64,000 bases of DNA from Elymus sibiricus (taxonomy: Eukaryota; Streptophyta; Magnoliopsida; Poales; Poaceae). Below the pieces are notes generated by a model. It was given only the letters and a program-made list of their open reading frames with translations, searched no databases and was not told the origin of the DNA. Position numbers and translations under genes: made by a program. Positions 1-11,307 of the stretch are shown piece after piece; positions within the stretch are counted from its first letter, which is position 1; every line of letters starts with the position of its first letter. The stretch is from the NCBI GenBank assembly GCA_039707655.1, contig CM077666.1:395393886-395457885 (forward strand). Direction: 5' to 3'.

Positions 1-2
1 TG

Positions 3-656
3 TCTCCCTATGCTAAATACATGAAAGATATTGTCACTAATAAAAGAAAGATACCTGAATCTGAAATTTCCACCATGCTTGCAAATTATTCTTTTAAGGG
101 TGGAGTACCTAAAAATTTAGGAGATCCCGGAATACCTACTATACCATGCTCCATTAAAAGAAGTTATGTTAAAACTGCTCTATGTGATTTGGGAGCCGGT
201 GTTAGTGTTATGCCTTTCTCTTTATATAAAAGACTTGATTTGAATAAGCTCACACCTACTGAAATATCTTTGCAAATGGCTGATAAATCAACTGCTATAC
301 CTATTGGAATTTGCGAGGACGTTCCCGTTGTAGTTGCAAATGTTACTATCTTAACAGACTTTGTTATACTTGATATGCACGAGGACGACAACATGTCAAT
401 TATCCTTGGAAGACCCTTTTTGAATACTGTAGGGGCTGTTATTGATTGCAACAAAAGCAAGGTCACTTTTCATGTCCATGGTAATGAGCATACGGTTTAT
501 TTTCCGAAGAAACAAAGTTTGGTGAATGGTATTAATTGTATTGAAAAGGTTTCGACAATCACTATTGGAGGATTCAAATTTCCTCTTCCTACTGTCGAAA
601 AGAAATATGAAATTCTTATTGTTGGGGAGATGCATATCCCCATTGAGGTAACTTAG
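3..656 (+). CDS. Athila-type retropepsin domain (3' end of gag-pro), partial
   Basis: The frame is already open at the left window edge, so this is the C-terminal part of a longer gag-protease. It is an aspartic protease of retropepsin type. The active-site region reads LCDLGAGVSVMP and the second conserved strand reads ILGRPFL. The canonical plant form is DLGAS, so GAG here is a variant next to the catalytic Asp. The protein would mature the element's Gag. It ends at a TAA/TAG-type stop at 654-656 without running into RT, unlike autonomous Athila elements. The frame has no internal stop in the 218 codons visible. Confidence 0.8.
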   Translation, partial: SPYAKYMKDIVTNKRKIPESEISTMLANYSFKGGVPKNLGDPGIPTIPCSIKRSYVKTALCDLGAGVSVMPFSLYKRLDLNKLTPTEISLQMADKSTAIPIGICEDVPVVVANVTILTDFVILDMHEDDNMSIILGRPFLNTVGAVIDCNKSKVTFHVHGNEHTVYFPKKQSLVNGINCIEKVSTITIGGFKFPLPTVEKKYEILIVGEMHIPIEVT

Positions 657-1445
657 TGTTATACGAAAGTTCTTCGGTTTCATGTTACTCGGAAATAGTT
701 TGTTAATAAGACTTGATCAACCTTATTAATGGATTCTTTTTTAGGGGCATGTGGTCGACGAATTTAGTAAGCACAACTTTCTGTAATCTTAGTTTTCTCT
801 CTGTTATTTATAGTTTAATAAAGCAAAATGTCATGATTATCCTGTTTTCTGAATTATCCGTGCAATAAAAAAATGGCCCAAAAATAAAAGTGCTCAGAAT
901 GCAATAAAATTTTAACATAATTTTTTCTGGAATATATAAGAATCTTTGGCACTGAGAACAACCCAGGGGGTGCACCTATTGCTCACAAGGCAACAGGGCG
1001 CGACCACCCCCTAGGGGCGCGCCAAGATGCCTTATGGGTCCCACAGGGACCCACTCACTTATCTCTTCAGCCCACTTCATCTCCTACCTCCAGAAAAAAT
1101 CGTGGTAGCTCTCTCTCTCTCGCGCGTTCTTGCTACTAAACCTGAGATTTTTGATCTCTTTACTCGGAGCTCCGTTTCTGAAACTGTTTTGAGGGATTGC
1201 TCCTTGGTATGTGACTCTCCCATTGCTCCAATTAGTTTTTGTCCTAGTGGATTATATTTTGCATAAATTGCTGCTATTGGTGCTACTAAAAATGAGCTTG
1301 CATGTTTAATTCTTTGAGTTCTAAGTAGTTAGAATGCTTGATATAGCCTCTAGGCACTTGTAGGAGTAGTTGCCATCAATCTTGTGAAGTTTTGTTAACA
1401 TCATTTTGTGGTCCAAAATTTTTCAGAAAATTTGTTCTTAGGAAA
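657..1445 (+). other. Non-coding spacer/leader between the two Athila-like ORFs, with a possible intron
   Basis: No convincing ORF is present. A pyrimidine-rich stretch (about 1107-1123) is followed by a good splice donor, GTATGTG at 1207, and by an acceptor TTTTTCAG ending at 1426, 20 nt before the ATG at 1446. A leader intron of about 220 nt (1207-1426) is therefore plausible, which would fit a spliced message for the downstream ORF. This is inference from splice consensus only. Confidence 0.4.
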
Positions 1446-2381
1446 ATGAACTTCCTTCGGAGAGGTTCTTTGAGTCGGAGCCCCAAGGGTGTCCTTGGGG
1501 ATGCCCCTGATCATGACCTCAATATTCCGTGCAGGACGGAGATCCGACCATGCGAGTGGCCGCACAACACCTTCATGAACGAAGCCGGGTTCCGTCAAGA
1601 GTTCGCATAATTTGTTGCGAACGCCGGGCTGACCTACTTCCTCGCAGATGACTATGACCAGCACCACATCCTTACAAATTCCTTTGTGCAAAATTTTTAT
1701 TTCATGCCTAGGCTCGATATTCCCATGGTGCATTTTGATTTATATGCTGAACATCATGAGTTAACGCTAGCTAAGTTTTGTGAGATATGCTTGATCCCTT
1801 CTGATGGGGATTTGAGGGAGCCTCGGCCTGAGGAGTTCGAGGACTTCCTTCGCACTTTGACTGTGGGAAAATTTAGGGGCGTGTCGAAAGCCCGTGTTAC
1901 TAGCTTGCATTTTTCCGCTGTGCACTACTTTGCTTTATTCATAGGGAAATGCTTGACTACCAGGGAGGAAGGTGGTACGCTTAGTGCCCCTGACCTCGCC
2001 ATCTTACGTTGTGCCATTCACGGCGATAACACTTTAGCTTGGGCGCTATCATTGCACGCCGCCTGCACACTAACAGGACTAGGGGTAAAGTTCATGGCGG
2101 TATTTATGCTTCGTGCGTCATGAAACATTTTAATGTTGCTATTCGTCCAAATGATTATTTGCTGCCTAAGGTTTATCTAGACCAACAGTGCATGATCGAT
2201 CACCACTTTATTGATGAACCTGAGCCTCCTCATTACATTCGTTATAACCTGATTTTCAGCGAGAGAACTCGCGATATTATTCTGTTGCCTACACTCTCTT
2301 TGTTTGACTCTCATGCCAGGAACGAATACACCATCATGCCGGCAGACATCACGGCTTACAGGAACGAGGTGGCTGCAGCGG
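1446..2381 (+). pseudogene. Athila ORF-1/env-like protein, broken by a stop, a frameshift and a 50-kb insertion
   Basis: The product resembles the plant ATHILA ORF-1 family found downstream of protease or pol in Athila-lineage Gypsy elements; its function is unknown. The frame opens at ATG 1446 and is stopped by TAA at 1608-1610. It then stays open in the same frame to about 2040 (motifs LTLAKFCEICLIP and KARVTSLHFSAVHYFALF), and shifts to another frame near 2040. In the new frame it runs to 2381, where the inserted Gypsy LTR begins. The same frame resumes after the insertion at 52399 and ends at TGA 52479-52481. The stop and the frameshift are independent of the insertion. Confidence 0.7.
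2377..2381. repeat. Target-site duplication AGCGG, left copy
   Basis: The five bases before the LTR start at 2382 are AGCGG. The same five bases follow the right LTR at 52394-52398. This pairs the two distant LTRs as the ends of one integration event although they are 50 kb apart. Confidence 0.9.
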
Positions 2382-2874
2382 TGTCGGTGTAAAAACCGGC
2401 AGACCTCGGGGTAGGGGGTCCCGAGCTGTGGATCTCGGATCGGTGGTAACAAGGACAAGGGAGATGGTGTTTACCCAGGTTTGGGCCCTCTTGATGGAGG
2501 TAAAACCCTACGTCCTGCTTCTGTTTATATTGATGGAGATGTATCGAATACAGAGTTGATCTACCTCGAGATCGTAATGTGTGTCTAATTACTAAGGCTA
2601 GGTGAGCGATATTGCGTTGATCTCCCCCCTACGGGCTAAACCCTATGGCTTATATACACGCCAGGGAGGGTATCTAGGGTTACAAAGTCGGTATCTAGTA
2701 GAGAGGTGGCACGAGAGATCTTGGAGTATACGTCAAGTCTTCGGTAGAGACAGTCTCGATCACGCTTCCTGTGTACGGCCTCCGGAGTCCATCTTGATCA
2801 CGTACGAGGGCCCCTCGGCCCATCCGAGGAGACGGGCCAGCTGGGCTAGCACCCCCTGATCCAGGACACCGTCA
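2382..2874 (-). repeat. 3' LTR (left) of the minus-strand Gypsy element
   Basis: It starts TGTCGGTGTAAAAACC and ends CACCGTCA on the + strand, and pairs with 51900-52393. A TATA box reads TATATAAG on the minus strand at about 2649-2656, so transcription would run leftwards. The purine-rich GAGGGCTAC just inside the element (2875-2883 on the minus strand) is the likely polypurine tract. Confidence 0.88.
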
Positions 2875-3462
2875 GTAGCCCTCGAACTGGTCTTCTATGC
2901 CGAGGACGACTTTCTCAACAGACACCACCTCGGATCCGGAGTCCTTGGCTTGACAGATGAGTTCCCCTTCATATTTCATCTTCTCTTAATGGAGTGTTGA
3001 CATCCGAAGCCCAACCGAGCTTGCACCCTACCTGAAGGGGTAGATATCTTAGCCTCGAAGGCCCATTGTTCAGGTATGAACGGTCCAATCCGGCCTGACA
3101 ACTTTATCGAAGAGGCTTGCCCCATGACAGGTCGAGCAGTTACTGCCTCCCCCCTAAATCGTGGTTCACGGCAGCTTTTTACTGGCACATCCCCTCGAGG
3201 TAGAGATCGTGCCTGTTTTCTTAGGGATATCATCAAAGATTTTGTTTCCCCCCATATGCTCAATGTCATTTTTGATGGGAATAGCGAGTTTATCGGCGCA
3301 GTGAGGGGGACTCTTGGCCTTTCACAAGTTTATAAGAGCAAAAAGGAGGATAGCGCAATCGACCACGCTCCCATTCTCCCCCTCTGCTGCTTTGTCTAGC
3401 TCCAGCACCCAGATCCCATCTGTTCCTTTTTCCCTCTGCGAGTCCAACCTCCACCACCTGCC
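2875..3462 (+). promoter_or_regulatory. Promoter and 5' leader of the antisense ORF
   Basis: Between the 3' LTR and the ATG at 3463 there is no supported coding sequence. A TATA-like TATAAGAG occurs at 3331-3338. It is followed by a pyrimidine-rich leader of roughly 100 nt leading to a good start context (CTGCCATGGCC). This is where a plant promoter would be expected, and it supports the antisense ORF being a separate transcription unit rather than a by-product of LTR transcription. Confidence 0.45.
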
Positions 3463-6400
3463 ATGGCCGACACTCTCAAGGGGCACTGGGGTGGCTCCAT
3501 CATGACAGAGGGCACTATCCTGGAGCTGCGCAGCATGGGGTATCTAACCCCCACCATCACCACCCGCGCTCCAGCCGCTGTCCAGCAGGTGCCCGCTCCC
3601 AACACCGGGGAGCGGGTAGTCTTTGCCCCCACCTCGTCTGGGGTCTGGGGTTCCCACTGCATCCCTTCGTGCGCGGGGTGATGTTTTACTATGGGCTGGA
3701 TTTCCACCACATGGCCCCCAACTCCATTCTTCACCTCGCCTCCTTTATCACGGTCTGTGAGGCCTTCCTCCACTGTGAGCCGCACTTCGGCCTATGGCTG
3801 AAGCTCTTTGGGATTAAGCCAAAGTCCAGCGACTCGGATCTCGTGGAGTGCGAAGGGGCCATGATCAGCAAAAACCAGGGGGCCACCTGGTTCAAGGGCA
3901 CCTTCATCGAAACGGTGAAGGAGTGGTAAAAGAGTGGTTTTACATCACTGAACCACTCGCCCCTGGCCAGACCGAGGTCCCCGCTTTCTCAGTCGGGCCT
4001 CCCAAGAAGCTCAAATCCTGGAGGGAGAAGGGCGTCGCCTGGGGGAACCCAGAAGAGGTGGAGACCATGATCGATAGGATCATGTGGTGGTCTACCACGG
4101 GGAAGGTTGAGCTTGCCGACGTCATCAACGTCATGCTCAACCGCCGTATACTCCCTCTCCAACTTCGGGCTACCCCGATGTGGGCGCAAAAGCCCGAGGA
4201 CATGGACTCCATCACCACCTTCTTCCACTCCACCTTGGCCACCATGTGGACGAAGCTCATGAAGCTAGCCAAGGACAAGATTCCCAAGGAAGGGGAGGAC
4301 CGCGGCCTCGAGGACGGCTATGAAGCCCCCCCGGTAAATGATTTTGTCCACCAACTATCAACTTTGTCCTCCGCACCGAGGAGTAGTGTGCTAATGAATC
4401 GTTATGATTGGTGTTTTGCAGAAGTGGTTGGCCTGGGTGCAAGGAGTGCGATGCCCGGCCCCACTGCCAGAGGAGCCTCCAACTCCCCTGCTCTCGGCGC
4501 TCCTGACCGAGGAGCCGCACGTAGTGGCCCCCAAAGGGACAAAGTCCCAGCGGGGTAGGTTAAGTGCTCGGACTCGGGGGACCTCGGTCACCCGGTCCGA
4601 AGAGACTCACACCTCCGTCGCCCAAGACGGTGACGCAGAGGAGGGTAAGGAGGAGGAGGTCCCTCCCCCAAAGGGGAAGAGGTCGGCGTCAGAGAACACC
4701 GAAGTTGGCATGCCGCCGAAGGGCCCGAAGATGCCGAGACGAACCTCGTCCGGGGCTGCCAATAAGTTGCCGGAGAGAGCCGAGCTCTCCGGTGACTCAG
4801 AAGAAGACCTCCTTGCCATGGGGAGGAAGAAGCCGGTGCCTCGAGGGTAAGCTGTCGTCCTTGTATCCTATTTTTTAGCAAGGGAAAACTTACAGAAGAG
4901 TCTTTTCTCATGCAGTCCGCCGAGGGTGATCCCCAGCGGTTCCTCGAGCGGGGTGCCATCCGCCAGTAGGACTCCAGAGCCCGCCGCTCCTCCCCCGGCG
5001 CACGATGGGCTAGGGGAGGCAACATCCATCCTAGCCCCTGACGTCAACACGACAGGGGCCGACGAGGTGGCCATCTTGGCCGAGGTCGACACCTCGGCCC
5101 AACAAGACCTGGGGGAGAAGCGCCCCGTGGTCATTGAAGAGGGGCTGGGCCAGTCATCGGCCCAGCCGACATCTACTTCGGCTCCGCCACCCCAGGTGGA
5201 GGCTACCCAGGTAGATGTATCTGGGGTCATCCCTCCACCCCAGCCAACTGCCCAAGGACGGGCTGGCGCGGGGTGGACCAAGGAGATGGAGGACGCCCTG
5301 AAGGGCTCCTCCATCAAGGAAGAGCACCGTGCCTTGATAGGCGCGGCACTACAGGGCAACCGGTCCGCAGGGGCCGGCCTGCATGAGGTTTTCAAGAACC
5401 TCGTAGCAGGTTTCGAGGTATGCTTCTATCCGCGCATCCAGTCTAATTTGTTTATTTGAGCTTTTTTGAGTTATGTATTTGTCCGAGGATATAAGAGTTC
5501 AGCCTGCTAAACGACTTAGTGAGTGAGTAGCCCCCGAGCCCGGAGTCGGTTTCAAGAAACTAGCATTGGGGTCGTTTGACTAAGTAGGAGCCCGTTAAGT
5601 AGCCCCCAGGGCGCTGCTTGAGGCAGCCGTCCTGGAACCTTTTAGTAATTTAACTATTCCCTTTGTAATAAGGATCTTTTGTGCCAGGTTTCGACCTCGG
5701 TTCTGGACTCCATCTCCGAGGAGATTGCGGAGATGAACCGGAAACTCAAGAGGTCCCAGGAGGAGCTCAACTTGGCGAACCAGAAACTCGAGCAGTCTCA
5801 AGGTAAGCAAATTTAAACTTGCACTGTACTTTGTACGAAGGAGGTATGATGTGTTTTGTTAAAAACAACTAAGGCCGAACTGTTTTGACAACAGCAACGT
5901 TAGCGGAGCTGGAGACACTCAAGGTCGAGCTCGAAAGGGCTCGGCAGGAGGTGCGGCAGCAGGGGGCTGCTGCCGCCGAGGCAGAGAAGGCCCGGGCCAC
6001 CGAGAAGGCGGCCGGGGACAAGCACCAAGCGCGGGTGCTGGAGGTTGAGGAGACCCTGAAGGGCGTGTTCGAAGCACGTGACAAGCTTCAGGAGGAGGGG
6101 CAACGAACAAAGGATGAGCTCGAGAAGCTTCAACTTGCCTACTCCGAACTCAAGACCTCGGCCCGAGCTGACCACGAGGTGCTCCAGCAAGTAGAGCAAA
6201 TCGCCTCGGGTAAGCTATTTTTGCTGCAGTGTTCATTTGGTAGCAAAGGGTGTGTCGAGCTCACCCAGTTATGGCGTTCCGCAGAGGTCTTTGCAGATCT
6301 TTCGCAGAGCGCGGCGGATGCGGTGGCGTACTTCGGCCAGCTAGCGGGCCATGAGGCGGAGAAGGCTTTTTGGGGGCAATTCCCGGGGTCGCCGTCTGCA

Positions 6401-6763
6401 CAGCTGCTGAATCATCGAGTGAAGCAGCTGGTGGAGTTGTTTCGCATCACGAGACCGGCGCTCCAGGACCTCTGCATCATGTTGTGGCCCACCGAAGCCA
6501 TGCCGAGGAGCCTCTTCGGCCTTATGGCCAGTCTCTGAGATGTTGTGCCCTGTCTGAACCGCTGGAAGAGGTCCGCGTGCTTTGGAGGGGTGCGGAGGGC
6601 GTACTCCTGTGTGAAGACGCACTTCCGAAAGGTTGATGCGGTGACATGTGCCGCGGGCCCTCCTGCCGACAAGCCGCGCACCGCCGAACAGTTCTTCGCC
6701 GAGGTGGAGGCGGGAGCTCGGACCACCGTAGCCATGTGTCCAAAGGACAATATGTATTTTTAA
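3463..6763 (+). pseudogene. Antisense additional ORF of the Gypsy element: putative gypsy-type transposon domain plus coiled coil, six introns inferred, broken
   Basis: It reads opposite to the element's gag. The N-terminal part (3463-4333) resembles the plant 'putative gypsy type transposon' domain (Transposase_28), with motifs GVMFYYGLDFHHMAP and CEAFLHCEPHFGLW. The middle is proline- and charge-rich. The C-terminal third (about 5688-6209) is a long heptad coiled coil (LETLKVELERARQEV). Introns with GT-AG ends restore the frame: 4334-4421, 4849-4915, 5418-5687, 5803-5894 and 6210-6284. A further boundary near 4557 is possible but not needed. Lesions: a 1-nt frameshift near 3655, an 11-nt duplication near 3929 (the GAGTGG repeat) and a TGA at 6536-6538. 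The final stop is at 6761-6763. Function unknown; no catalytic motif seen. Confidence 0.65.
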
Positions 6764-8333
6764 ACAGTACTTCGGGATGCCGAAGTGTATGATGTATAAA
6801 ACTTTATCTTTTGGTTGAATGAATATGGCTTTAAATCCCATGTGTTTTGTTTTTAGTTAGTTTTGCCTCCTGTATGACTGTTTTAAAATGAGAGTGGCCA
6901 GTCGTCAGCTTTAGCCCCAGTGTAGATCATACAAAGGGTGTTCCTTAAGGCACTCTTTAACCCTTAGCCGACGTCTCGGTGCCCGGAGGTGGTCGGTGCT
7001 TTATAGGAACTAGGCAATCAGACTATAGTGGCTTTACAATTTTCACTTAGTCATAGGAGTTTGACTGTGGGGCTGATGACCAGCCCCCGGTGTGGGAAGT
7101 GTTTGGCCAGATCGGCCGAGGTCTAGGCCATAACACACTTAGGCTAGAAATGAAAGCCCTTCGTTTAACATGGGTGATCTCTATCGTCACATCGCTTAAC
7201 GCGGTCTACGGATGGCGGACCAGTTTACGCATACCTAGATAGTCAGTTTTCGGCTTTCTCCACTGAGGCGCTATGCCAATTGACCTGGCAGCGCAATCGC
7301 AGTGGTTCTCCCATTACACCCTTAGCCGAATTCATCGGAAACATAAGAAGTACACATAGGAGCCGGGCAACCCAACTATTGACCAAAATCGAGGTTCAAA
7401 ACTGATGCATATAAGGCCGAAATCCGAGACGCCGAATACTTCGGACTTGTTATACAATTGTATCTTTTTTAGAAAACTTCTTCGTCCCACAGGGGCCATG
7501 CTGATAAAGAAATATGATGGAGTCCTTGAAGGGGCACAGTTTCTTTATTTCATAATTTCAAGCGTGTACATGCCCAGCTGCGGCGAGAGGAATTGAAAGC
7601 ATACAATGTAAAAAGTAAAGAAAAAAGAGGAAGAAACAGGGCGGATATTTGTTAACGGATTTTGAAGAATCTGGGCCGCTACCTGCCGCACGTCTGCATT
7701 TCCGAGCTGTTGACCAGATGTTCACCATTAAGGGTGAGGAATTTGTGGAGGTCGATGCCTTTCCAGCCCTTTATACGCTTCAAGCGTTTGATTGACCAAG
7801 CTCCTTTAGAGGAGACATTGCCGAAGTCTGTTCTGCGGTTGAAACCACATGGACGTAGTCATGTTTGGCTGTTTCTTTTACAGAGACTTGCCTGTGCAGG
7901 GGCTCAAAGCCATGTCTTTGCTTGGTTGAACCACGCTGGCGTTTGAGTAAATTTTTTGGCTCCTTGATGGCCCAGGGAATCTTCAGTGCGAAATTATGCA
8001 CTCTGGGGACGTAGTGCCCACTCCAGAGAGGGCACGCGAGGAGCCCGCATCCCTATTTCGGGTGCGGGGGTACCTGGTCGGGGTCGATTTGTGCAGCACG
8101 GGCGCGCTTCAAAGAGCGGGCGGCGCGTTTATCACTGCGGGCTACCTCCTCAGACGCCTGTACCTTGGCGGCGAAAGCCGCGGTCTATTTCTCTGTCCGG
8201 AGTGAACATTCGGTGTTACCATTGACTGTGATAATGCCGTTAGGTCCCGAAATTTATGCTTGAGGTAGGCATAATGCAGGACTGTGTTGAAACGCGCGAA
8301 GGCTGTGCGCCCTAAGAGCGAGTGGTATCCGCT
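6764..8333. other. Spacer between the converging antisense ORF and gag-pro; RT/IN missing
   Basis: This 1.6-kb stretch is where RT, RNase H and integrase should follow the protease on the minus strand, and none is recognisable. The only coding relic is on the minus strand at about 8180-8330. It resembles the linker that joins protease to RT in wheat Gypsy polyproteins (a short GPNG-TVNGNTE-type motif near 8200-8245), interrupted by stops. The remainder is low in open frames. A deletion of pol is the simplest reading. Confidence 0.5.
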
Positions 8334-9200
8334 TCAGAAAGGCATGATATCAAAGATTAACTCCTCACTTCTAAAGTTCTCGGGCGAGCCGAAGACTACC
8401 TCTAGGGTGACCGTTCTGGTACAGCGGGCTTCGATGCCTGGAATGACACCTTTAAAGGTGGTGGAGCTCGGCTTGATCTGAGATGAGTCGATGCCCATCT
8501 TCCAAACTGTGTCCTTGTAGATGAGGTTAAGGCTGCTTCCTCCGTCCATCAGGACGCGTGTTAGATGATAACCATCAACAATAGGGTCCAGGACGAGTGC
8601 CGCCGATCCGCCATGCCTGATGCCGGTCGGATGATCATGCTTGTCAAACATGATTGGGTAAGCCGACCATGGGTTATACTTCGGAGCGACGGGCTCCAGC
8701 GCGTATACATCCCGAAGCACACGCTTCCTCTCCTTTTTAGGGATGTGGGTGACATAGATCATATTGATCTCTGTTACCTCGTCAAGAAACTTCTTTTGGC
8801 CTCCATTATTGGGCCGCCGAGGTTCATCCGCGTCTTCCCTGCGGTGTTGGGTTTTACTTTGACCCTCTGCCGCTATCTTGCCAGCTTGTTTAAAGACCCA
8901 GCAACCTGTTAGTGTGGGTTGCTGGTTTTTCCTGAGTGCCGTGAATTCCACATGGGCGGTCCAGGAGCCTATCAAGCTGGCTAGGTCCATCTTTGTTCCC
9001 TTTAAAGGGTTTTCTTCTTTGTCTGGATTTTGGTCCGGTGAACCCTGCGTTGACCGTAGCGTCTTCCGTATCGCTTCCGCCATTTTTATACCTGCGCTTA
9101 TTTTTGTTGCACTTGGGTTTTCCATTGGCGTCGTGAGTTTCCGAGGTGCCTGCCTCGCCGTTATGAGTACTACGGGCGAGCCAGCTATCTTCTCCCACAC
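8334..9200 (-). pseudogene. Gypsy gag C-terminus and retropepsin protease remnant
   Basis: The minus-strand frame contains a Cys/His-rich gag tail followed by an aspartic protease. The active site reads RVLMDGGSSLNLIY (catalytic Asp in DGGSS), and the region FKGVIPGIEA precedes the last conserved strand EVVFGSPENFRSEELIFD. The frame stops at 8334, inside what would be the protease-RT junction. It overlaps the upstream gag frame (8890-9693) in a different phase, so a frameshift lies between about 8890 and 9200. Its product would process the Gag precursor. Confidence 0.75.
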
Positions 9201-9693
9201 AAAAGCAAGTCATCAGTGTGGTGAGGGCCGCCATAGTCCTCAGCTTATCCTGGCCGAGTTGACGAGCCAACCATTCATCTCGGATATTGTTTTTAAATGC
9301 AGCGATGGACTCGGGTTCAGAGCAGTCTATGATCTGGTTCTTCTTGGTGAGGAACCTGTTCCAGAATTTCTGGGCTAATTCGCCTGGCTGCTGGGTGACA
9401 TGGCTGAGGTCATCAGCGTCCGGAGGTTGGACATATGTGCCCTGGAAGTTTGCTCGAAAAGCGTCTTCTAGGGCCTCCCAACTGCCGATAGAGTGAGGAG
9501 GGCGGCTGTTAAGCCAATGCCTTGCCGGCCCCTTTAGCTTGAGCGGCAGATATTTAATGGCGTGGAGATCATCTCCGTTGGCCATGTGTATGTGTAGGAG
9601 GAAATCCTCGATCCAAACTGCTGGGTCCGTGGTGCCATCGTATGAGTCTATATTGATGGGCTTAAATCCTTCCGGGAATTGATGTTCCATCAC
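8890..9693 (-). pseudogene. Gypsy Gag core (Retrotrans_gag domain)
   Basis: The frame carries the Ty3-type capsid core: DSYDGTTDPAVWIEDFLLH, PLKLKGPARHWLNSRP and WEALEDAFRANFQGTY, in the order usual for Retrotrans_gag, followed by a basic linker. It would form virus-like particles. It is preceded on the minus strand by the acidic N-terminal Gag region and followed by the protease in another phase. It is broken from its N-terminus by frame changes around 9700-10170. Confidence 0.75.
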
Positions 9694-11109
9694 CCTGTCT
9701 GTGAAGCAGATGGGGTGAGCCGGACCTCAAAACCGAGGAGCATCTCATCAGAGGTCGGGAGAGAGCCGTGAGTAGGCTTGATCTCGGGCACGGCCGTTCC
9801 TGTCCACCCAGGCATCGTAGCCGTCGAGCCCAGCGGGCGGGCGTCCCCTTGATCCATAGATGGACCGAGGGGGAGCCCTGCTTTCCTCAATGCAATGTCT
9901 AGCATCGTGAGGATCTAGGTAATCCACGGGGTCCTTGCCATAACAGCGTGGAGGTGGCCATTCACTGAGGTCTTCTCGTCTTGGCCTGTCCCGGCCTCTA
10001 GGGGGTCGGTCGAGGTAGTTGGCGAGCTCCTCGTTGAACTCCAGCAAGAGACGCCTTCGTGGGTATGATTTGGGGCGCTATGGCGCCGGTTCTCCATGTC
10101 TTGCTCGACGGAGAGCACTTCGATCCACTTTTCATTTAGTGCATCGGTATTGGCCTGCAGCTGTTACTATTTGTGTTTCATGCTCCGGGCGGTCGCGACG
10201 AGGCGCCGCCGGAAGCGCTCTTGTTCAAAAGGGTCTTCGGGGATGATGTAGTCCTCGGTACCGAGGCTCTCATCCTCCTCGAATTCCGGCATGTAGTTGT
10301 CGTCGGCCCCTTCGAAGAGGTCATCGGGATCTGAGTCCCTGAGAAGTCGGTCCGGTGTACCGTTCCTTACTGGGGAGGCTTGAACGTCCTCTTCATGGTT
10401 ACCGGCATCACCGTCCTCCGCGTCGCAGTTATTGGCTGTCGCATCATTACCACTGGGTTCCCCGTTAGGACCCCTTCGACGTCTTCGCCGACATCTTGGA
10501 GGGGATTTGGGGGTGTCCACCATGTAAACATCATAGGTGGACATGGCGGTCCACCTGCCCGCATTTACCGGGGGCAAGGTGTTCTCGATGGGGCCATCAA
10601 CATCTTCCTCCATGTCTGAGGCCTCGCCATAGTCCAGCACATCGGTTAAATCATTGACCATGGCGACTAGGTGGGTGGTGGGTGGGATGTAAATTTCCCT
10701 ATCGTCAGCTTTAAGTCCGATTTGATTGTAAACCGAAGTCTTGCCGTCCGAGATGGACATGCTCCGGATGCGGTCAAGCATCTCATCGAGGTGAGATAAC
10801 TCTTCGGGATTCATTGATGCGCCATAGGCTGGGCTGACTCGAAGTACGCCCGGCATGTAACCGGACGCGTTTTCGGCGCGAAGGGAGTCCGAACATAATT
10901 CTGAGTTCTGCACCAAAGTCAGTTCTAGCACTGACGTAATTTCGGGAGTGGGAGCCGGATCTATCTCCGGACTGGCGATCGGAAGGAAACTGGCCGAAGT
11001 GGCGGCGTCAGGGGTCTCAAGAGGCGCCGACGGAGTTCGGTTCCGGAGTCGAACCTCCAGAACTAGTCGAGCTCTTAATCCGGCTGGGAGTCCATCCTGA
11101 TAGGATGAG
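9694..11109 (-). pseudogene. N-terminal Gag region of the Gypsy element, acidic, frame-disrupted
   Basis: A long minus-strand frame (10167-11109) encodes a hydrophilic, Asp/Glu-rich segment ending in a stretch (SLGTEDYIIPEDPFEQERFRR) that I recognise as the region preceding the Gag core in Triticeae Gypsy elements. From 10166 down to 9694 the continuation is spread over two frames (relics 9915-10118 and 9748-10047). The open frame appears to extend upstream to 11177, but residues encoded above 11109 come from the inserted Copia LTR and are not Gag. The true N-terminus is at 51659-51852. Confidence 0.6.
11105..11109. repeat. Target-site duplication ATGAG, left copy
   Basis: ATGAG directly precedes the Copia LTR start at 11110. 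The same bases follow the right LTR at 51659-51663. This brackets a 40-kb interval as one Copia integration plus its nested load. Confidence 0.9.
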
Positions 11110-11307
11110 TGTAGGGGAACGCAGCAGAAAACAAAACCTACGCACCAGCCCAGGACCACTATGAAGACTGCATACAAGGTTTTTGATCTTTTCGTTACCG
11201 ACTCGTAGCGCAGCGGAAGTAGAGTCGATGACGATCGGCGGTGCAGATCCCCGCAGCTAGGATTTTACAACCACCCAACCGCGAGGATGTTCTCCCTCGT
11301 CTGCCCT

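Larger units (their letters stand above)
1..2381 (+). mobile_element. Athila-like Gypsy retrotransposon, left part (outermost host element)
   Basis: This is the internal part of a Ty3/Gypsy element read on the + strand. It holds the C-terminal end of a gag-protease frame, then about 0.8 kb of non-coding sequence, then an ORF resembling the Athila ORF-1/env-like proteins of plants. No reverse transcriptase or integrase lies between protease and the second ORF, so this copy looks non-autonomous. The element is cut at 2381 by a minus-strand Gypsy insertion and resumes at 52394. The interrupted reading frame continues in phase across the removed insertion. The 5' LTR is outside the window. Family is inferred from protein resemblance; Sabrina- or WHAM-like Triticeae elements are the nearest type I recall. 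Confidence 0.75.

Noticed and set aside
8565..9496. Plus-strand frames of 70-166 codons opposite the Gypsy gag-protease
   Set aside because: They are antisense to recognisable gag and protease motifs and match no domain.
11110..11177. Signal-peptide-like N-terminus on the Gypsy gag frame
   Set aside because: The hydrophobic residues encoded at 11110-11177 come from the inserted Copia LTR and join the gag frame only by chance.
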